A DNA stretch of 64,000 bases from Microdochium bolleyi (GCA_001566295.1 KQ964252.1:372001-436000); one strand, 5' to 3'; shown: positions 34,394-46,626, numbered from the stretch's first letter. Notes: generated from the sequence alone by a model not told the origin. A program made the numbers and translations.

Positions 34394-37300
34394 TCAGTTG
34401 TTCGTGTTCGTGGCGTTGTCCTCGTCGATGATGCGTTGGACTTCTTGCGGGTTGAGGAGGATTCGTTTGCCCAACTCCTCGGTGCTCTTGCCGTCTCGCA
34501 CGGCGCCAAAGTCGAGAATCTGAAAAGGAAGAAACAATTAGTACATTTTATGCATATCAGGTTGGGGATGAGTGGCATTGTACGAACCTCAATGAATGTG
34601 ATCCCGTCCCGCTGCACAGCAGCCACGCACCTCCTCTCATCGAAGCGAACCTGCCAGACGCCACCGAGGTCGGTGAGGAGATCCTGGATACACTCTCCGG
34701 TCCGTACGTCCCACATCTTCAGGGTTCGGTCGCTACCGCTAATAACTTTCCTTCCATCGTGCTGGAAGCAAGTGATGGCGCCAGTGTGGGCTGTCAAAGT
34801 CGACTGGCACCGCCCTGACTCGGGATCCCAGATGCGCAAGGTACTATCGGCGGCTGCTGACACGAGCCGCTCATCGCGCAAATCTAGTAGGCCGACCAAG
34901 AGCGAGTGGCCTTCCAAGGTGTGCGTGCATGACCCTGTTTCGAGGTCCCAGATCTTGACAAAGCTATCCATGCTGCCCGAGATGCAACGATTGCGGGCGA
35001 GATCGAGAACCACACTGTATACCTTCTGCGTATGGCCCTGCAGGACATGAACCGTCTCGCCAGTGCTGATACGCCAAACCCGGACAGTGTTGTCGTAACT
35101 ACCACTGACCAGCGTGTCGGCATGGGCTGCGATGGCCCTGACGCTGTGCGTATGGCCCTGGAGGGTGCGGATGAAGTAGGGGCAGTCAGCGTCGTTTGCT
35201 GGGGGTCCAGTCTGGATGTAACGTCTAGAACTGGCTTCTGGGAGTCGCCAGACGCGAAGCTGGCTATCGCGCGACCCCGTGATGATGAGCGGCTTGGGTG
35301 GCATCATGACCGGAACGCCGTTCTCAACCTTGCCAGTATCTGTCGGCATCAAGATCTGCAGGCATCTGACAGTGCTGGTGTGGCCGTAAAAGATCTGCGT
35401 GCACATTCCCTTCTCAATGTCCCAGACGCGGACGGAGCGGTCCGTGGATCCAGATACAAGCGTGTTGCCCTCATACTGCAGAGCCCACACGCCACCTTCG
35501 TGACCTTCAAGGCGCTTGCGCAGCTTGCCCGTCTTGGTGTCGTACACGTGGATGTACATGTCATCGCTGCCCGTGATGATCTTGTCCTCGTCGAACTGTA
35601 GGCAAGTGATCACGTGGCGAGGGTGCGCAGTGAAAGCCACATGCCCCGGCTTGACCTTGCCGCTTGTCCAGCTCTTGCGGATCATGAAATGGCGGCGATA
35701 GAGGGACTTGTACAGGTGCATGTGCCGGAGGCTGGGGATTCCCAGCTGGGGATCTGGCACGGCCATAGCAGCCGCATTGGCTGCCGAAATTGGCCCTTCG
35801 CAGGTCTTCTCCTTGATCAGGCTGGATGCAACACTGTCATGGATGATGGCTTGGCGCTTGCTTCTCTCGAACGTGGCGGGGTGGAGAGCCCGCTTACGTT
35901 TTGAGCGCAACCTCGAGTGAGGATAATCAGACCTTGTTGAGGAAGAGGATGCCGGCAACATGCGAAGAAGGTCCGGCTCTGATGAGTGTAATCTGCTCTG
36001 CAAGCTGTAGTCCCTTTCGCAGCCCTCGGCCCCAGATGGATCTTGCCAGCCCCAGCCCTCGTGAATGGCCCTGTCGAGCTCTGCCGGCGTAACTGCGAAC
36101 CCGTCACGGTCGAAGAGTTCTTTCCAGCCGGTCTCGTTACTGTCGATGATGCTACGCCAGAATTTCGAGACCTGGGCAGCTCGGCAGAGATCGCGGTAGT
36201 CGAGATAAGAGAGGATATGGAGAGTGAGTTCGGTCGGCAAGTCCTTCAAGACATCGCGGTTCAACGCTGGATTGACGACGGTTGCAACAGCATGCAGAGT
36301 CTTTCTTGAGCAACGCCGCAGAAATTGATACATCATGAAAGACTTCATTTCTGCGGGCATGGCGTCGAATGTCTGCAGCATAGACTTGCTGTCTAGGAGG
36401 CTGCTTTGCAGATAGTGATCGGACGTATCCTGGTGTCGGGCATGCATGCTCGCCCTCGCGATGGTGTTGGACAAGCTGGATCTGCCTTCGTCGACTGATG
36501 CGTGGCTATTGCCACGGAGCATCGAGTCGTCGTTCCCATCAGCCATCACCTCGTCTTCGTCATCGTGGAGCTGGGCAGCTTGCAAAGTGGGCGACAAGCG
36601 TGGGCTTGGTAAGCTGGCATCTTGAGCCGCGACTGTGTTGATCGCTCGGGGTGGCTGGAGAGCTCGGATGGATTGTTGAAGAGATTCGTCCGCATCAACA
36701 TCGGTAAAGGGCTCTGCATCGGTATCGGTGATGGGGGGCGTGGCAACATTGCTGCTGAAGACGGTGTGAGCATCACTGCCAGTAGGGCTGGCGGCGTCGT
36801 AAAGCGGCTGTTGGGCAGCGCGTTGGCTATCATGGCCTGATGTGTCAGCGAGCTCATGATGAGAGCGTCGGTTTCGGAGAGACCGCGATGTTTGCATGTT
36901 GCGAGGATAGTCTGCAGCACTGGGGGTAGCTGGGAGGTCAGCAATGGCTCTCAGGGCTTCCACGGCTTCGGCTTCCTTGCGCGAGCCGTGGACGAGAGCA
37001 CGGCGGAATCGATCTGATGTGGCACTCGACATTGATGACCCTTTAGACGGCGAGGATTCGAGTCTTGCCTTCCCAGAAGCGGCTACGGCGTTTTGTCTGC
37101 TGCTCCTGGAGTTCATTGCGTCCTTGCCCGAGTGTCGGAAAAGCCGTGGCCGCGTTCGGTCGGGAGTAGCCTCGGCATCGATTGTGGATTCCCTCTTGGC
37201 CAGGTGTTGGATGAGTTCGTCATCTGCACCAGTACCGGTATACGATCGCTGTGCCGTGGTCTTGTTAGTCGTCTGAAGGCAAGCGGCGGTCAGGTGGAAG

Positions 37301-37716
37301 ACAGGGTGGGGCACCAGGGAGAGCGGTTTGGTGGAGAGGCACCCCGAGTTGAAGGTACGTACATCATCATGATCATCCTCGTGGAAGTAGTCAGAGCTCC
37401 CTGGCCAGCCGGGAAGGCCTGACGATGTGTCGATATCAAAAGAGAACCTGGCCAACTCAGGAGGCGTCGGCTTGAGGGCAAGCGGGAAGTCTCTTGGGTT
37501 CAGGTTTGTCAAAGAGCGCTCCTTGACCACGAGTGGTGGGAAACAGCGCTTGGTGGTCGTGGTCGTGGTGACAGTCTTGGTCTCTATACATTCTGCCAAC
37601 TCGAAGTTGAGCTGTGAATGCGATGCCGAGTCGGCAGACTCGTCGTAGTTGACCGAGACGGTGGTTTGGCTGCTCGACCGAGGACGCTCCTCGGCGGCTA
37701 TCGAAGAGAGCCGCAT
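34394..37716 (-). CDS. cdc4: Cdc4/FBXW7-type F-box and WD40 protein
   Basis: Substrate receptor of an SCF ubiquitin ligase. Three exons are proposed: 37716-37363, 37272-34588 and 34519-34394 (1054 residues). The last intron (34520-34587, GTTCGT..TTCAG) is firm because it restores the family tail ILDFGAVRDG. The first (37273-37362, GTACGT..CTTCAG, branch CTGAC) is 90 nt without stops and is inferred. Order: disordered Ser/Thr-rich N-terminus, dimerisation helices (MLQTFDAMPAEMKSFMMYQF, about 416-458), F-box (LPTELTLHILSYLDYRDLC, about 463-505), basic linker with SKRKR, then about seven WD40 blades from HVITCLQFDEDKIITGSDD to the tail. The propeller reads phospho-degrons; Cdc4 relatives turn over cell-cycle and regulatory proteins. 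The blades fit Cdc4 better than Met30/SconB. A role like Neurospora FWD-1 is an alternative. Confidence 0.92.
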
Positions 37717-40700
37717 CACGTGGGTATGCAAAGAAAGACTCGTCCCTCGGACGACGACGTGAACAGTGTTTTAAGACCGGAGACCGTGCATCGGAGTGAG
37801 TTGGTAGTGGTGGTGGTTTGTGCTTGTTCGGCTGTGCTGACGGACCGGGTGAATGCCTCGTACAAAGGGGCCAGTCGAGGTAGCGACGGCGGTTGCACAA
37901 GCGAACGCGGTAGACACAGGCTTCCGAAGTCGAAGCGTCGTGACGGAGGCTGTTATCTTCGTCTTCGAGTCGGTCTCGAGAGGCAGGTGTGATGTGCGTC
38001 AGGAGTGGCTCGTGTCAGGCTCCCCAAGATGTTGGAGAAGTGGGATTTGGGTTCGGCTCGTGTCGGTGGTCTCGACTCGCGTGTTGTGCTGGATCTCTAG
38101 AAAGAAATGGGAGTTGCCACGCGTTGTGGGCTTGAAAGCACTGGAGACCGCTGCCTGCTGGACTGTGAAGGGGTCTCGGGGGAGGTCGAGTGGTGGGAGT
38201 GGTGGCAGCGCTGACAATGTGATGGGGTTGGACGGTAGAAGAGGAGGATCATGTCCCGGCGACCTGGCGGTGATGGTCCCGTGTGCATGCCCTAGCCTGG
38301 CTCCTGAGGCGTGCATCGCCTGGTCTGCCTGGCCTGACCAGAGGCGGGAAAATGGGCCTTGGCCTGGAGGGCTGGCGGTGCCACGGTGGACCTCGCTGGA
38401 CGTGCCTGCCATACGGTGCCACAAAATTATGGGACGGTGCGAGGCGGCCCAGGCCTCCAGGGCTCGCAGGGCACGGCAGCACTCAGTCTCAGTGCTGTAG
38501 GTAACTTAACGGTACCACCTCTTGGCAGTCACAACCGTGACGGGCCCTTGATACGGTAGCCGCACCTTATCGATTGTCGGCAAAGTGCGTGCAGCATGAA
38601 TCGCTCCCGCCACCTGGGCACGCATTTAGCAACGGCCATCCTGTGGCGGCAGACAAGATTTTGCTTCAAACGTCCCTTTGCTCCTTTCGCCTCATGCCAC
38701 CAACACGGGCCCCTCTGATTTGTCACATACCGATGCACTCCCAGGCCTCTGTACCCGTCTTGTGAGAGCCTTGCCTTTGTGAATTGAGTCGCCCAAGTGT
38801 CGCCGCGCCGTGCAAGAAACGGAGTGATCCCAGCAAGAACGTCCGGCTGCCAGTGACTTCACGCCCAGTTCCCAGTCGTCACAATCGGGCTGCGAGTTCC
38901 GACCCTGATTCATGTCCAGAAGCAAAGATGAACCTGGAAGGTTTGCAAGTTGGCACGAAGCAGCAGCCGCGATGGCCGGCCATGCCATCATGCGGCTGCA
39001 GCCAGGGTAGCGGCAGGTGCATGGCACTCTGGCAGGATTCCTGATCACTCCGGAGCAGCACCACCACCCACCACCCTCCCCTTCTCTGCTCAAGAGATCG
39101 CGACCCGCTGCCAGGAATGGCGTTGTGACGTTTGGTCAGGGACAGCCCGCACACGAGGCGTGCCCAGGACTTCTCTGCGTCAATGGAGCAGGCGCTAGAT
39201 TTGCGCGATCGGAGACAGGGCGGACGAGAGGGGGCGAGCATCCGGCCACTAACGCCGACTTGGGTGCACGTAGTCAGGAGAGGAGCCTGTAGTTGGTCAC
39301 ACTTGCAACCCGGCCCGCTCCATCACACCATGTGCCGCGGCGCGTGCTAGGCCCCTCTGGTGATGTCGGGGGCTGGCAACCGCAAGGTTCTGGCCATTGA
39401 CCCTTTCCGCAGCCACAGACGCCGAGCGGTCGACAGAGTGGCTGTTGGTGCTGTTGGCCGCCGGCGACAGGTCCTCTGCATAAGGCACACGCGCTTGAGG
39501 CGGCGTCTCGGCCCAGTTGCAGCCCTTGGAATGTTGGAGTACCCCTCCGGGCACCATTCGTGCTCGCTCCGTCAACCCCTCGCGTCCCGCCCCCCAAGAG
39601 CCGCCCTCGAGGCATGCGAATAAGCAAGACTACGAATCTCGAGGACATCTCGCATCTGTTCTTGTGCTCAGATGGACGGTGTTCAGAGAGACTTTTCTCC
39701 TTTTTCGGCTGTCCCTGTGGTCAGCAAAATGTCTCACCCTGCGTCCTTGCGAGCGATTGGGTCCGCCTCCTCTTCCTCCTGCTCCTCCAACCATCTCGGT
39801 GCTGCCAACGGCTCTCTGTTTCTAGACTTAGACTGCTGATGACTCCAGCTCGTGCCTGTTTCCCCCGCCTGGACCGTTCCATGCTGCAGCTGCCCAACAG
39901 CCCTCAGTTTAGGCACTCTCCCAGTGACACTAGTTGGCCACGACAGCACGCTGAAGTAGCTGCTGACATTGATTTCTGCGGGGAACGTGCTCCGCCCAGC
40001 CCATCCGAGCGAACTTTCTTGAACACATTGACCATTCGCAGTCAGCTGACATGCATGTCACGCATCCTCGAGTGCCTCTGGCCCGGCATTTGCTCCGCTC
40101 GTGTTGCTTGGCGCGTGAGGACAACTCGAGGGACAGGACAGGCAAAAGTACACAAGCATGCCGAGGTCATTCAGTTGAACAGGCCAGTGACTTCTCATAA
40201 TGGAGGTTCGTTGCGATGGGGATTATTCCTCCCAGTCAAGAGCAAATGCTGCGATGGTAGTGAAGGTGTGGTGTTTCGCTCTGATCGTACCGACGTACTC
40301 CGACCAATCCGCTGGGTGCCTGCAGCTACAGTGCCTGATGGACTCGGCCACGAAGTAGAATCGTGCCGGACCTTGGAAGGAGTCTCGACCTTGTAAGGAG
40401 TCTCGACCTTGTGACATCCGGGCCTCTAACATCTTCTCACACACCTCTACCAGACAGTCCATAGAGTCGCACGCTGACGATGTCACAGAATTAGCCATCG
40501 ATGACTACCTTGCTTGTTGGTGATGAGGTCCATCAACAAAAGGTGGGGTCGCCGTGCGGAGGCTCCGGGAGATCCAGAATGCGGTCCGGGCCAGATGGAG
40601 CAGGCAGGAGCGACCCATGATAGAACCCAGAAAGTGCGCCAAGACCTGCAAGCCTCAAACTTGCCTGCACTCTTCGCCTCGAGGTCATCTCAGCAGACGT

Positions 40701-40954
40701 AAGAGCAGCAGGCCATAACTGAGACCGGGCAGTCCTCAGACGTCCTACGTCAGCAATCCTCGTCCTGACCGATTCAAGGACACTGAGCAGAGCACTGAGC
40801 CAGAGTCGATCCCCGCCTGCCCCCTCCAAGCTCGCTCCCCCGACGACCTGCAAGCACGTCCGTACAGAGAGACACGGCACCATCACATGGCGGAGTGAGA
40901 AGACGAAAGACACGTCTCATTGCCTGCTTGTAGGCGAGGCCCTCGGACAAGGCC
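37717..40954. other. Long divergent intergenic region
   Basis: About 3.2 kb between the Cdc4 gene (-) and the Cys-module gene (+). It must contain both promoters and leaders. Long upstream regions are usual for regulatory genes in these fungi. Scattered GGTACC motifs (38510) occur; no gene was recognised. Confidence 0.4.
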
Positions 40955-43900
40955 ATGCCTCACCACTATTTCCACCACGGGCAGCCGGTCCCTCCGCCCT
41001 TGCCCCCTCGGAATCCGGCGCAGAGTCATGGAGCTCAGGGGTATCCCGCCAAAGGCACGCCGCAGGACTTCTCGGCCCCGGGTCCGCCGATGCCGCCCCG
41101 GCCTTCGGGTTATGAGCAGCGTCCCGGCACCGCCTCCGGCAGCGGTGCCTCGTCTCCCTCCTTTGCGGCCGGCGGCTTCCCACGCCCACCCATGAGTCCG
41201 AACAGGGTGCCTCACCACTATCCTCCTCCGCCTCCTGGCCCGCCGCCCGGACAGCCGGGCTACTTTCCGCACTCTATGCCGCCCTTACCGCCGCGGCCAG
41301 CAACAAGCAGTCCTCACCTCGGGCCCCAGAATCCTGGCCGATTGTATTCTCCCCCAGCCTCGAGCCCTACAACCCCGGGCTCGGCGGGGTTTCCCATGCC
41401 ACCACCGCCTCCTCGGAGTCCTCAGCCATACAGCTACACGCCTTCGAGTCATAACCAGAACTCGCGGATGAACCTCCAAGGCGGGACGGGGTCATCTTCG
41501 ACCCCTTCGCCGCCCTTCCAAACTCCCCAAGAGATGCCTTTGTCGTCGAGCGTGCCGAACTCTCCTCCACCTCCATATTCTACTGCCACTCAACCCGATT
41601 CGACCACTTCATCAGGACCAGGACCCGCACGAGAGTCTTTGAGGACGTCCTCCGTGGGTTCAATGCCTCCGAGAGTAGGTAGTCCGGCAGCCTCCAGTTC
41701 CGCTCCCATATCGCCGCGACCACAGCCCGTTCGTGTGGAAAGTATTCGGGTCCGGCCTTTGCCTTCGCCAGGAACCGGCAGCACCGGATCTCGAACTCCA
41801 GTCACACCCAGTGCAGCTGCCGATAACCTCGATGCCCTGCTTCAATCCTTGTCAACTGAGTTTCGCATTCCATCTCCTGCCACTTCAAGCTTCCCCCCGG
41901 AAGCCTCCAAGGACAACCGCACAGGGTCGGCCTCTCCTTCCCCCACAACTGCTCCCACGCCACTCGAGCCACGGAGATCACCACGACCGTACCAGGGGGC
42001 TTTCGAAACCACTGCCATGGAGCGACCGATCACTGCCAGGCACGATTCACCTGCCCACGGTGTTGGAGGAGAGCGGACGGCGTCCCCGGCTGCTGGTCGA
42101 GCTCCCATGGGCATGGCCTCGCCTCCTCTGTCCTCGGCTCCATACCCAATAGAAGACGAAAAAACGCCAGCACAACCGCCGTTGCCCCTGTTCTTGGAAA
42201 GAGTCTCGGGAGCCTTGCAAGAAGAAAGCGCGGAAAAGCCGAAGAAGTTCAAAGCATACCGACCACCACAAGTAGAGGAAGTCAGCGACACAGAGCCGGT
42301 TGCAAAGGCATCCAAACAGTTTCAGAGCTATAAACCAGAGGTTACGACTACCGAACCTCCAGAGCAACCGAACCCGACGACGGCGACTCAGCCGGAAACA
42401 AAGTCCAGGTTCGGTCCGCTGCGGCCTGTCACCATGCTTTTCGATCCGTTTCAGCAACAGCGAGTAGGCGCTGCGCAGGAACCACCAGCCGTGACACGCT
42501 GCATTGACTCCCCCATCGCTTTTGCCACAGACTGGTACTGGCATCCAGATGTTCCACAGTTCCTGGTCTGTTCACGCTGCTATGTCGATCACATCTTCAA
42601 GACAAAGTTCCGCAGTTTCTTCGACAACAAGCGGCTCGGAGATGATGGCTCAGCACGCGTGTGCAGTTTCAGCCATCCTCGAATGCGGGACCGCCTGTTC
42701 CCGCGGGCTGTGAGCTCAGGTTCCATGAATGAAGCCTTGGACTGGATGCAGATGCGTGAGGCAATCCCTAATTGCAGGGGTATCAATGGCGTCAGGGGTC
42801 CTGATGCTGCCGGGCTCATATGGTACAAGCCGCGGCAGAATGATTCTATACCGGGCTTCATCTGCTGCCAGGGATGCTTTGAGGATCGGGTGATGTGCAA
42901 TCCGCAGCTCGCTGAACACGAGTTCGTCCGAAGCCAGCCTCAACAACTACAAGATCACTGGGCATGTGACTTCGCTTCGCCATACTTGCAGCGAGAGTAC
43001 GAAAAGTGCAGCGCTGCGGAGAAAGGCGATGGCACCATTCAGAGCACGTGGCATGACTTCTGTCGGGAAGCACGTGCCCGGCTGTCTATGCCTCTATGCG
43101 CGGGCTTCCAGGTAACGAGTACCTACCATCGAACCTGGTTTGTGCCGGACGACCAGAAACTGCACGATCTTGTGCTTTGTGAGGCCTGCTATTGCGACAA
43201 TGTACTGCATTCGGGAGAAGAGGACCAGTGGCGAACGGCTCCCGAGATTACAGAAGCGACTGATGGCCGACTTGTCCGATGTGCCATGGGAATGCCTAAT
43301 GTCCGCACCGCGATGAAGCGCGCGGCAGACCTGGGCGACTTCAAGGCCTTCTGGGCTAGTGTAAGCCAAGTCGTGGGGAAGCCCTTTTGTTCTCCAGATG
43401 GCACAGCACATGGAGAATGGTTCACCTTGAGTCCAACGGAGAGAGGACCAGCTCAGCAGCAGCAACCGGATGAGTTCCGTGTCTGCGGTGCCTGCCGAGC
43501 TGGCATCTTCGAGGTCTTGCAGGTTACGGATGTCCTGGAGCCAATGACAGCAGGTTCAGGTCACGGCTCAGAAATACGACCATCGGATGCCTCACCACTT
43601 CTCTGTAGTTTGAACCCGTACCACTCGCGGTCCACGAATCATTTGGCACTCATCTACGAAGCGTTCCTGACTCGTTCCGCCACGTCACTCTCCTCGTATG
43701 CAAACGAATATGCCTCGATACCTCCCTGCGCGCGGGACACACGAGAATTTGCCACGCAACAACAAGGGAGGCTCACCAGGAAGTGGTATGGCTGGTACAA
43801 CTGTACGATTTGCCCCGAGTGCTTCCACGACTTTGTTGTCCGGGGCGGTCACGAATCGCTCACCGCGAGCATGGAGCTGCACAACCAGGCCCTGCCCGGC

Positions 43901-44482
43901 ACCGACGAGGACGGTGGGAACAACAACACGCATGGGCAGACGCACGGTAGCGCGACGGCAATGTGCGAGCTCTACAGCCCACGCATGCGCAACCTGTTTG
44001 TGTCGTGCGCGCAGGCCTCGCCGCCCGACCCCAGTGCCCTGCTGCACTTCAGCAGCGCCCAGCGGCGCCTCGTGTACATGGAAACCGTGCCGCAGATTGT
44101 CGACATGCTGAGTATGCTCAGCATTGGGCTGGAGGACAACCGGCGGAAGAACACAGCATCATCTCACACCTCCTCGGACAGCAACGACCTGCACCGCATC
44201 ACCAGCCAGTTCCAGTACCCGCCACCCTCGACAGCAGCAGCAGTGGCGACAAGACCAACTCCCGGCGCCCCTCGAGGCTCGCATGCCAGGGTAGGAGTGC
44301 CGCCGCAGCCGCCGGCGATGCTAGCCCCCGTCACCATGGGCTACGGCTTTGCGTATAGGCAAATCCTCATGGCCGCGCAGCATGACAGGCAGCTCTGGGG
44401 CGCCCTGCTGGACAAGACGGGGGGTCTGGCGCCGCATGTTGTGCTTGGGGAGCTCGAGCGGCGATGGCGGAGCGTTGAGTAG
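40955..44482 (+). CDS. Large protein with Pro-rich half and five Cys modules
   Basis: A single uninterrupted exon encodes 1175 residues. Residues 1-500 are disordered and rich in Pro, Ser and Gln, with SH3-like PPLPP tracts and short PPPPP runs. Residues 510-1015 hold five consecutive modules of one pattern: Cys, then Trp, then C-x2-C, then a last Cys usually followed by x4-5 and P or Y. The Cys are 516/539/542/570, 607/638/641/671, 715/742/745/776, 812/844/847/884 and 925/953/956/1004. Four Cys per module suggests zinc binding, which is inference. Each module also carries an aromatic beside the CxxC (CSRCY, CQGCF, CEACY, CPECF). A final 130 residues include a helical YGFAYRQILMAAQHD segment. 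No signal peptide or membrane segment is seen. I do not recognise the family and assign no function. Confidence 0.88.
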   Translation: MPHHYFHHGQPVPPPLPPRNPAQSHGAQGYPAKGTPQDFSAPGPPMPPRPSGYEQRPGTASGSGASSPSFAAGGFPRPPMSPNRVPHHYPPPPPGPPPGQPGYFPHSMPPLPPRPATSSPHLGPQNPGRLYSPPASSPTTPGSAGFPMPPPPPRSPQPYSYTPSSHNQNSRMNLQGGTGSSSTPSPPFQTPQEMPLSSSVPNSPPPPYSTATQPDSTTSSGPGPARESLRTSSVGSMPPRVGSPAASSSAPISPRPQPVRVESIRVRPLPSPGTGSTGSRTPVTPSAAADNLDALLQSLSTEFRIPSPATSSFPPEASKDNRTGSASPSPTTAPTPLEPRRSPRPYQGAFETTAMERPITARHDSPAHGVGGERTASPAAGRAPMGMASPPLSSAPYPIEDEKTPAQPPLPLFLERVSGALQEESAEKPKKFKAYRPPQVEEVSDTEPVAKASKQFQSYKPEVTTTEPPEQPNPTTATQPETKSRFGPLRPVTMLFDPFQQQRVGAAQEPPAVTRCIDSPIAFATDWYWHPDVPQFLVCSRCYVDHIFKTKFRSFFDNKRLGDDGSARVCSFSHPRMRDRLFPRAVSSGSMNEALDWMQMREAIPNCRGINGVRGPDAAGLIWYKPRQNDSIPGFICCQGCFEDRVMCNPQLAEHEFVRSQPQQLQDHWACDFASPYLQREYEKCSAAEKGDGTIQSTWHDFCREARARLSMPLCAGFQVTSTYHRTWFVPDDQKLHDLVLCEACYCDNVLHSGEEDQWRTAPEITEATDGRLVRCAMGMPNVRTAMKRAADLGDFKAFWASVSQVVGKPFCSPDGTAHGEWFTLSPTERGPAQQQQPDEFRVCGACRAGIFEVLQVTDVLEPMTAGSGHGSEIRPSDASPLLCSLNPYHSRSTNHLALIYEAFLTRSATSLSSYANEYASIPPCARDTREFATQQQGRLTRKWYGWYNCTICPECFHDFVVRGGHESLTASMELHNQALPGTDEDGGNNNTHGQTHGSATAMCELYSPRMRNLFVSCAQASPPDPSALLHFSSAQRRLVYMETVPQIVDMLSMLSIGLEDNRRKNTASSHTSSDSNDLHRITSQFQYPPPSTAAAVATRPTPGAPRGSHARVGVPPQPPAMLAPVTMGYGFAYRQILMAAQHDRQLWGALLDKTGGLAPHVVLGELERRWRSVE

Positions 44483-45006
44483 AATTACAGAGCGGGCTGC
44501 AGGTGTGCTTTGGATAGATCATCTAAACCGCTTTGACGAGCAAGTGTGCCGCTGCGGAGCAGTGTGCTACGTGTAATCAAAGAGACATTCTCTCTCTCTC
44601 TTTTTCAATATCTGCCCGTGGGGATGTTCGGGTGATGCCACGCGTGCCTGATCGAAGAGCGCAAGGTGCCGTGGCATAGCTATTAGTATATACCTTAGGG
44701 TAGCAATAGATGGGCTTCATTCTTGGATATGTACATGCATGTGCATTATGACAAGAGACGAGCTGGACAGGGAGATCGTGTGTGCAGAGCAAACTTCAGC
44801 TCTCCCTTCCAATGGGGTTCCGGGTGTCAGTCACTTGATCGACCGAGCTCGGCTGGCTTCCGCTTCTTCGCCCATGGTGGCATATGTCTGCCCGTCCGCC
44901 CAATCCGTCCGTTAATGGATCTTTCGTGTGAGGAGTAAATGGAAGTCATTGCATTTTAAGCTGCGATGATGAGAAAAGAGGGTAAAAGATGGGGTACAAG
45001 CAACCG

Positions 45007-45030
45007 CAACAACAACAACAACAACAACAA
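45007..45030 (+). repeat. (CAA)8 microsatellite
   Basis: Eight perfect CAA units, directly followed by a purine-rich stretch. It is intergenic. Confidence 0.95.
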
Positions 45031-45232
45031 GAACAGAAGAGAAAGAAAAGAAAAAGAGGGACCGACATTCTTTCCCCTCAAAATCTCACGAAAGTTGATA
45101 GCACCCTCGGGAAAACCAGGCAGATCCACGTAATTTATTTTTATAGAAGTTATGTATATCAAGAGACATTACCGATCTTCTAAGAAACTTCGACATCCCT
45201 TCAGAAAGAAGGGGATATTCGAGCGAGGCATT

Positions 45233-45334
45233 GTTGCCCAAGGAAAGAAGTAATGAAGAGAAGGGGGAAAAAAAAAAAGAGGGGGAGGGACAGAGGGAAA
45301 AGAAAACGAAAGAAAAGAAGACAAGAAAGGGAGG
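45233..45334 (+). repeat. Polypurine tract
   Basis: About 100 bases that are nearly all A and G on the plus strand, including an A11-12 run and GGGGGAGGG blocks. It is intergenic and of low complexity. Confidence 0.85.
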
Positions 45335-46089
45335 CCGTGCAATGATGAAACGCGCTATCAGGTTCACGGTTTTGGAGGTGGTATCCGTCCTACCTTCCCT
45401 TAGTTCACACCGCTCTTTGTCCCAGCGAACGCAATGAAACAAGAATCCCGTTGGCCAAGGTTTACGATCTTTCACATGCTTCGAAGGGACAAAGTGAGGA
45501 ACAGTATGGCTCGAGAGAGGGAAAAAGAGAGAGAGAGAGCGATAGAGGAGGAGCTCTTGATACCTTACCTATCACGGAGTAACACCGGTCATTCAGAAAT
45601 GGACTGGCCTGGCCAACCTCACTGACTTACCGTCAGGGCAGACTGTCACTTTTGCCCAATCCCCCGTTTCTACATCCTCGCCTTCCTGCTGAGCACGGCA
45701 TCTCTTCCTTCCGGTTCATAGTCCGCTCAATCGACCAGCCGTGGGTTGCGATCTGCTGCGGGCACGCAACCACTTCTAACCTCAAGCCATGCTGGTCGCG
45801 GCATATCACGCGCTACTGGGAGCTGATGATGCTGGCTCTTGCCGATGTTTGACAAACTAGACAAGAAGTCCATAAAAAAAGTTCTACAAAAGGTCCCGGT
45901 TCGAACTTCTGTAAGCCGCCGCTGGGGGAAAGCAGCATTATTCAGCTCCGGGGCCGTCCGCTTGGGTGCATGTGGTGGCGCCCGTCCCTCGACACGGGAA
46001 GTCGCATGTTATCCGTGGACCCCGGAGCAGGAGCCGCAATTGGCGTGCATGTCAGCGTCCAAACGTGCAGGAGGGTGAGGGTCGCGTTT

Positions 46090-46125
46090 GCGTGCGTGCG
46101 TATGTGAGTGCGTGCGTGCGTGCGT
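46090..46125 (+). repeat. GCGT tetranucleotide repeat
   Basis: Imperfect tandem GCGT units, broken once by TATGTGA. It is a simple intergenic microsatellite. Confidence 0.9.
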
Positions 46126-46593
46126 AGGCTGATTCGGGGTGCATCTCTGTACCATGACTGGCGAGCGAGCGGCGGGACGCGTGTGCATGTGATAGCAACT
46201 GCGGAAGGCTGAGCATCTGCCCTCCCTCTGCCATGTGTGTGTATTGGTAATAGATGACAGAACCGACATCTCCCGCAGTTTCGGTGGGTGGTAGGGCTGC
46301 GGAGGACATGCATCCTGCAAGCGCGGCTATCTGTGCCGCTACCCACTGCAGCCGCAGGCGGTTGAAATAGCGCTGGCGATCTAGGATATGCGCGCTGTGC
46401 AGTTTTGCTGACTTGGATGCCAGCCTTCGTGTCGACACATGCAGGTATGCCCATAAGCTACCCAGGATCCGGAAGGGTCCGGGCCCGTGGGAGGGATGAG
46501 AGACTTCCAGCGGGAGGAGCCTGTGTCGTCAGTAGCAAGTTGACTTCACTCCTTGAAATGCAGATCGAGGTCGCCCCCGAGGACTGTTATCAA

Positions 46594-46626
46594 GGGGAGG
46601 AGAGGGGGGGGAGGGGGGGGCAGGGG
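46594..46626 (+). repeat. G-rich block, possible quadruplex
   Basis: Runs of 4, 8, 8 and 4 G separated by short A/GA/CA spacers. The plus strand meets the simple four-run rule for an intramolecular G-quadruplex. Confidence 0.7.

Noticed and set aside
45895..45910. GGTTCGAAC resembling a tRNA B box
   Set aside because: The upstream 60-70 bases give no A box at proper spacing and no cloverleaf arms.
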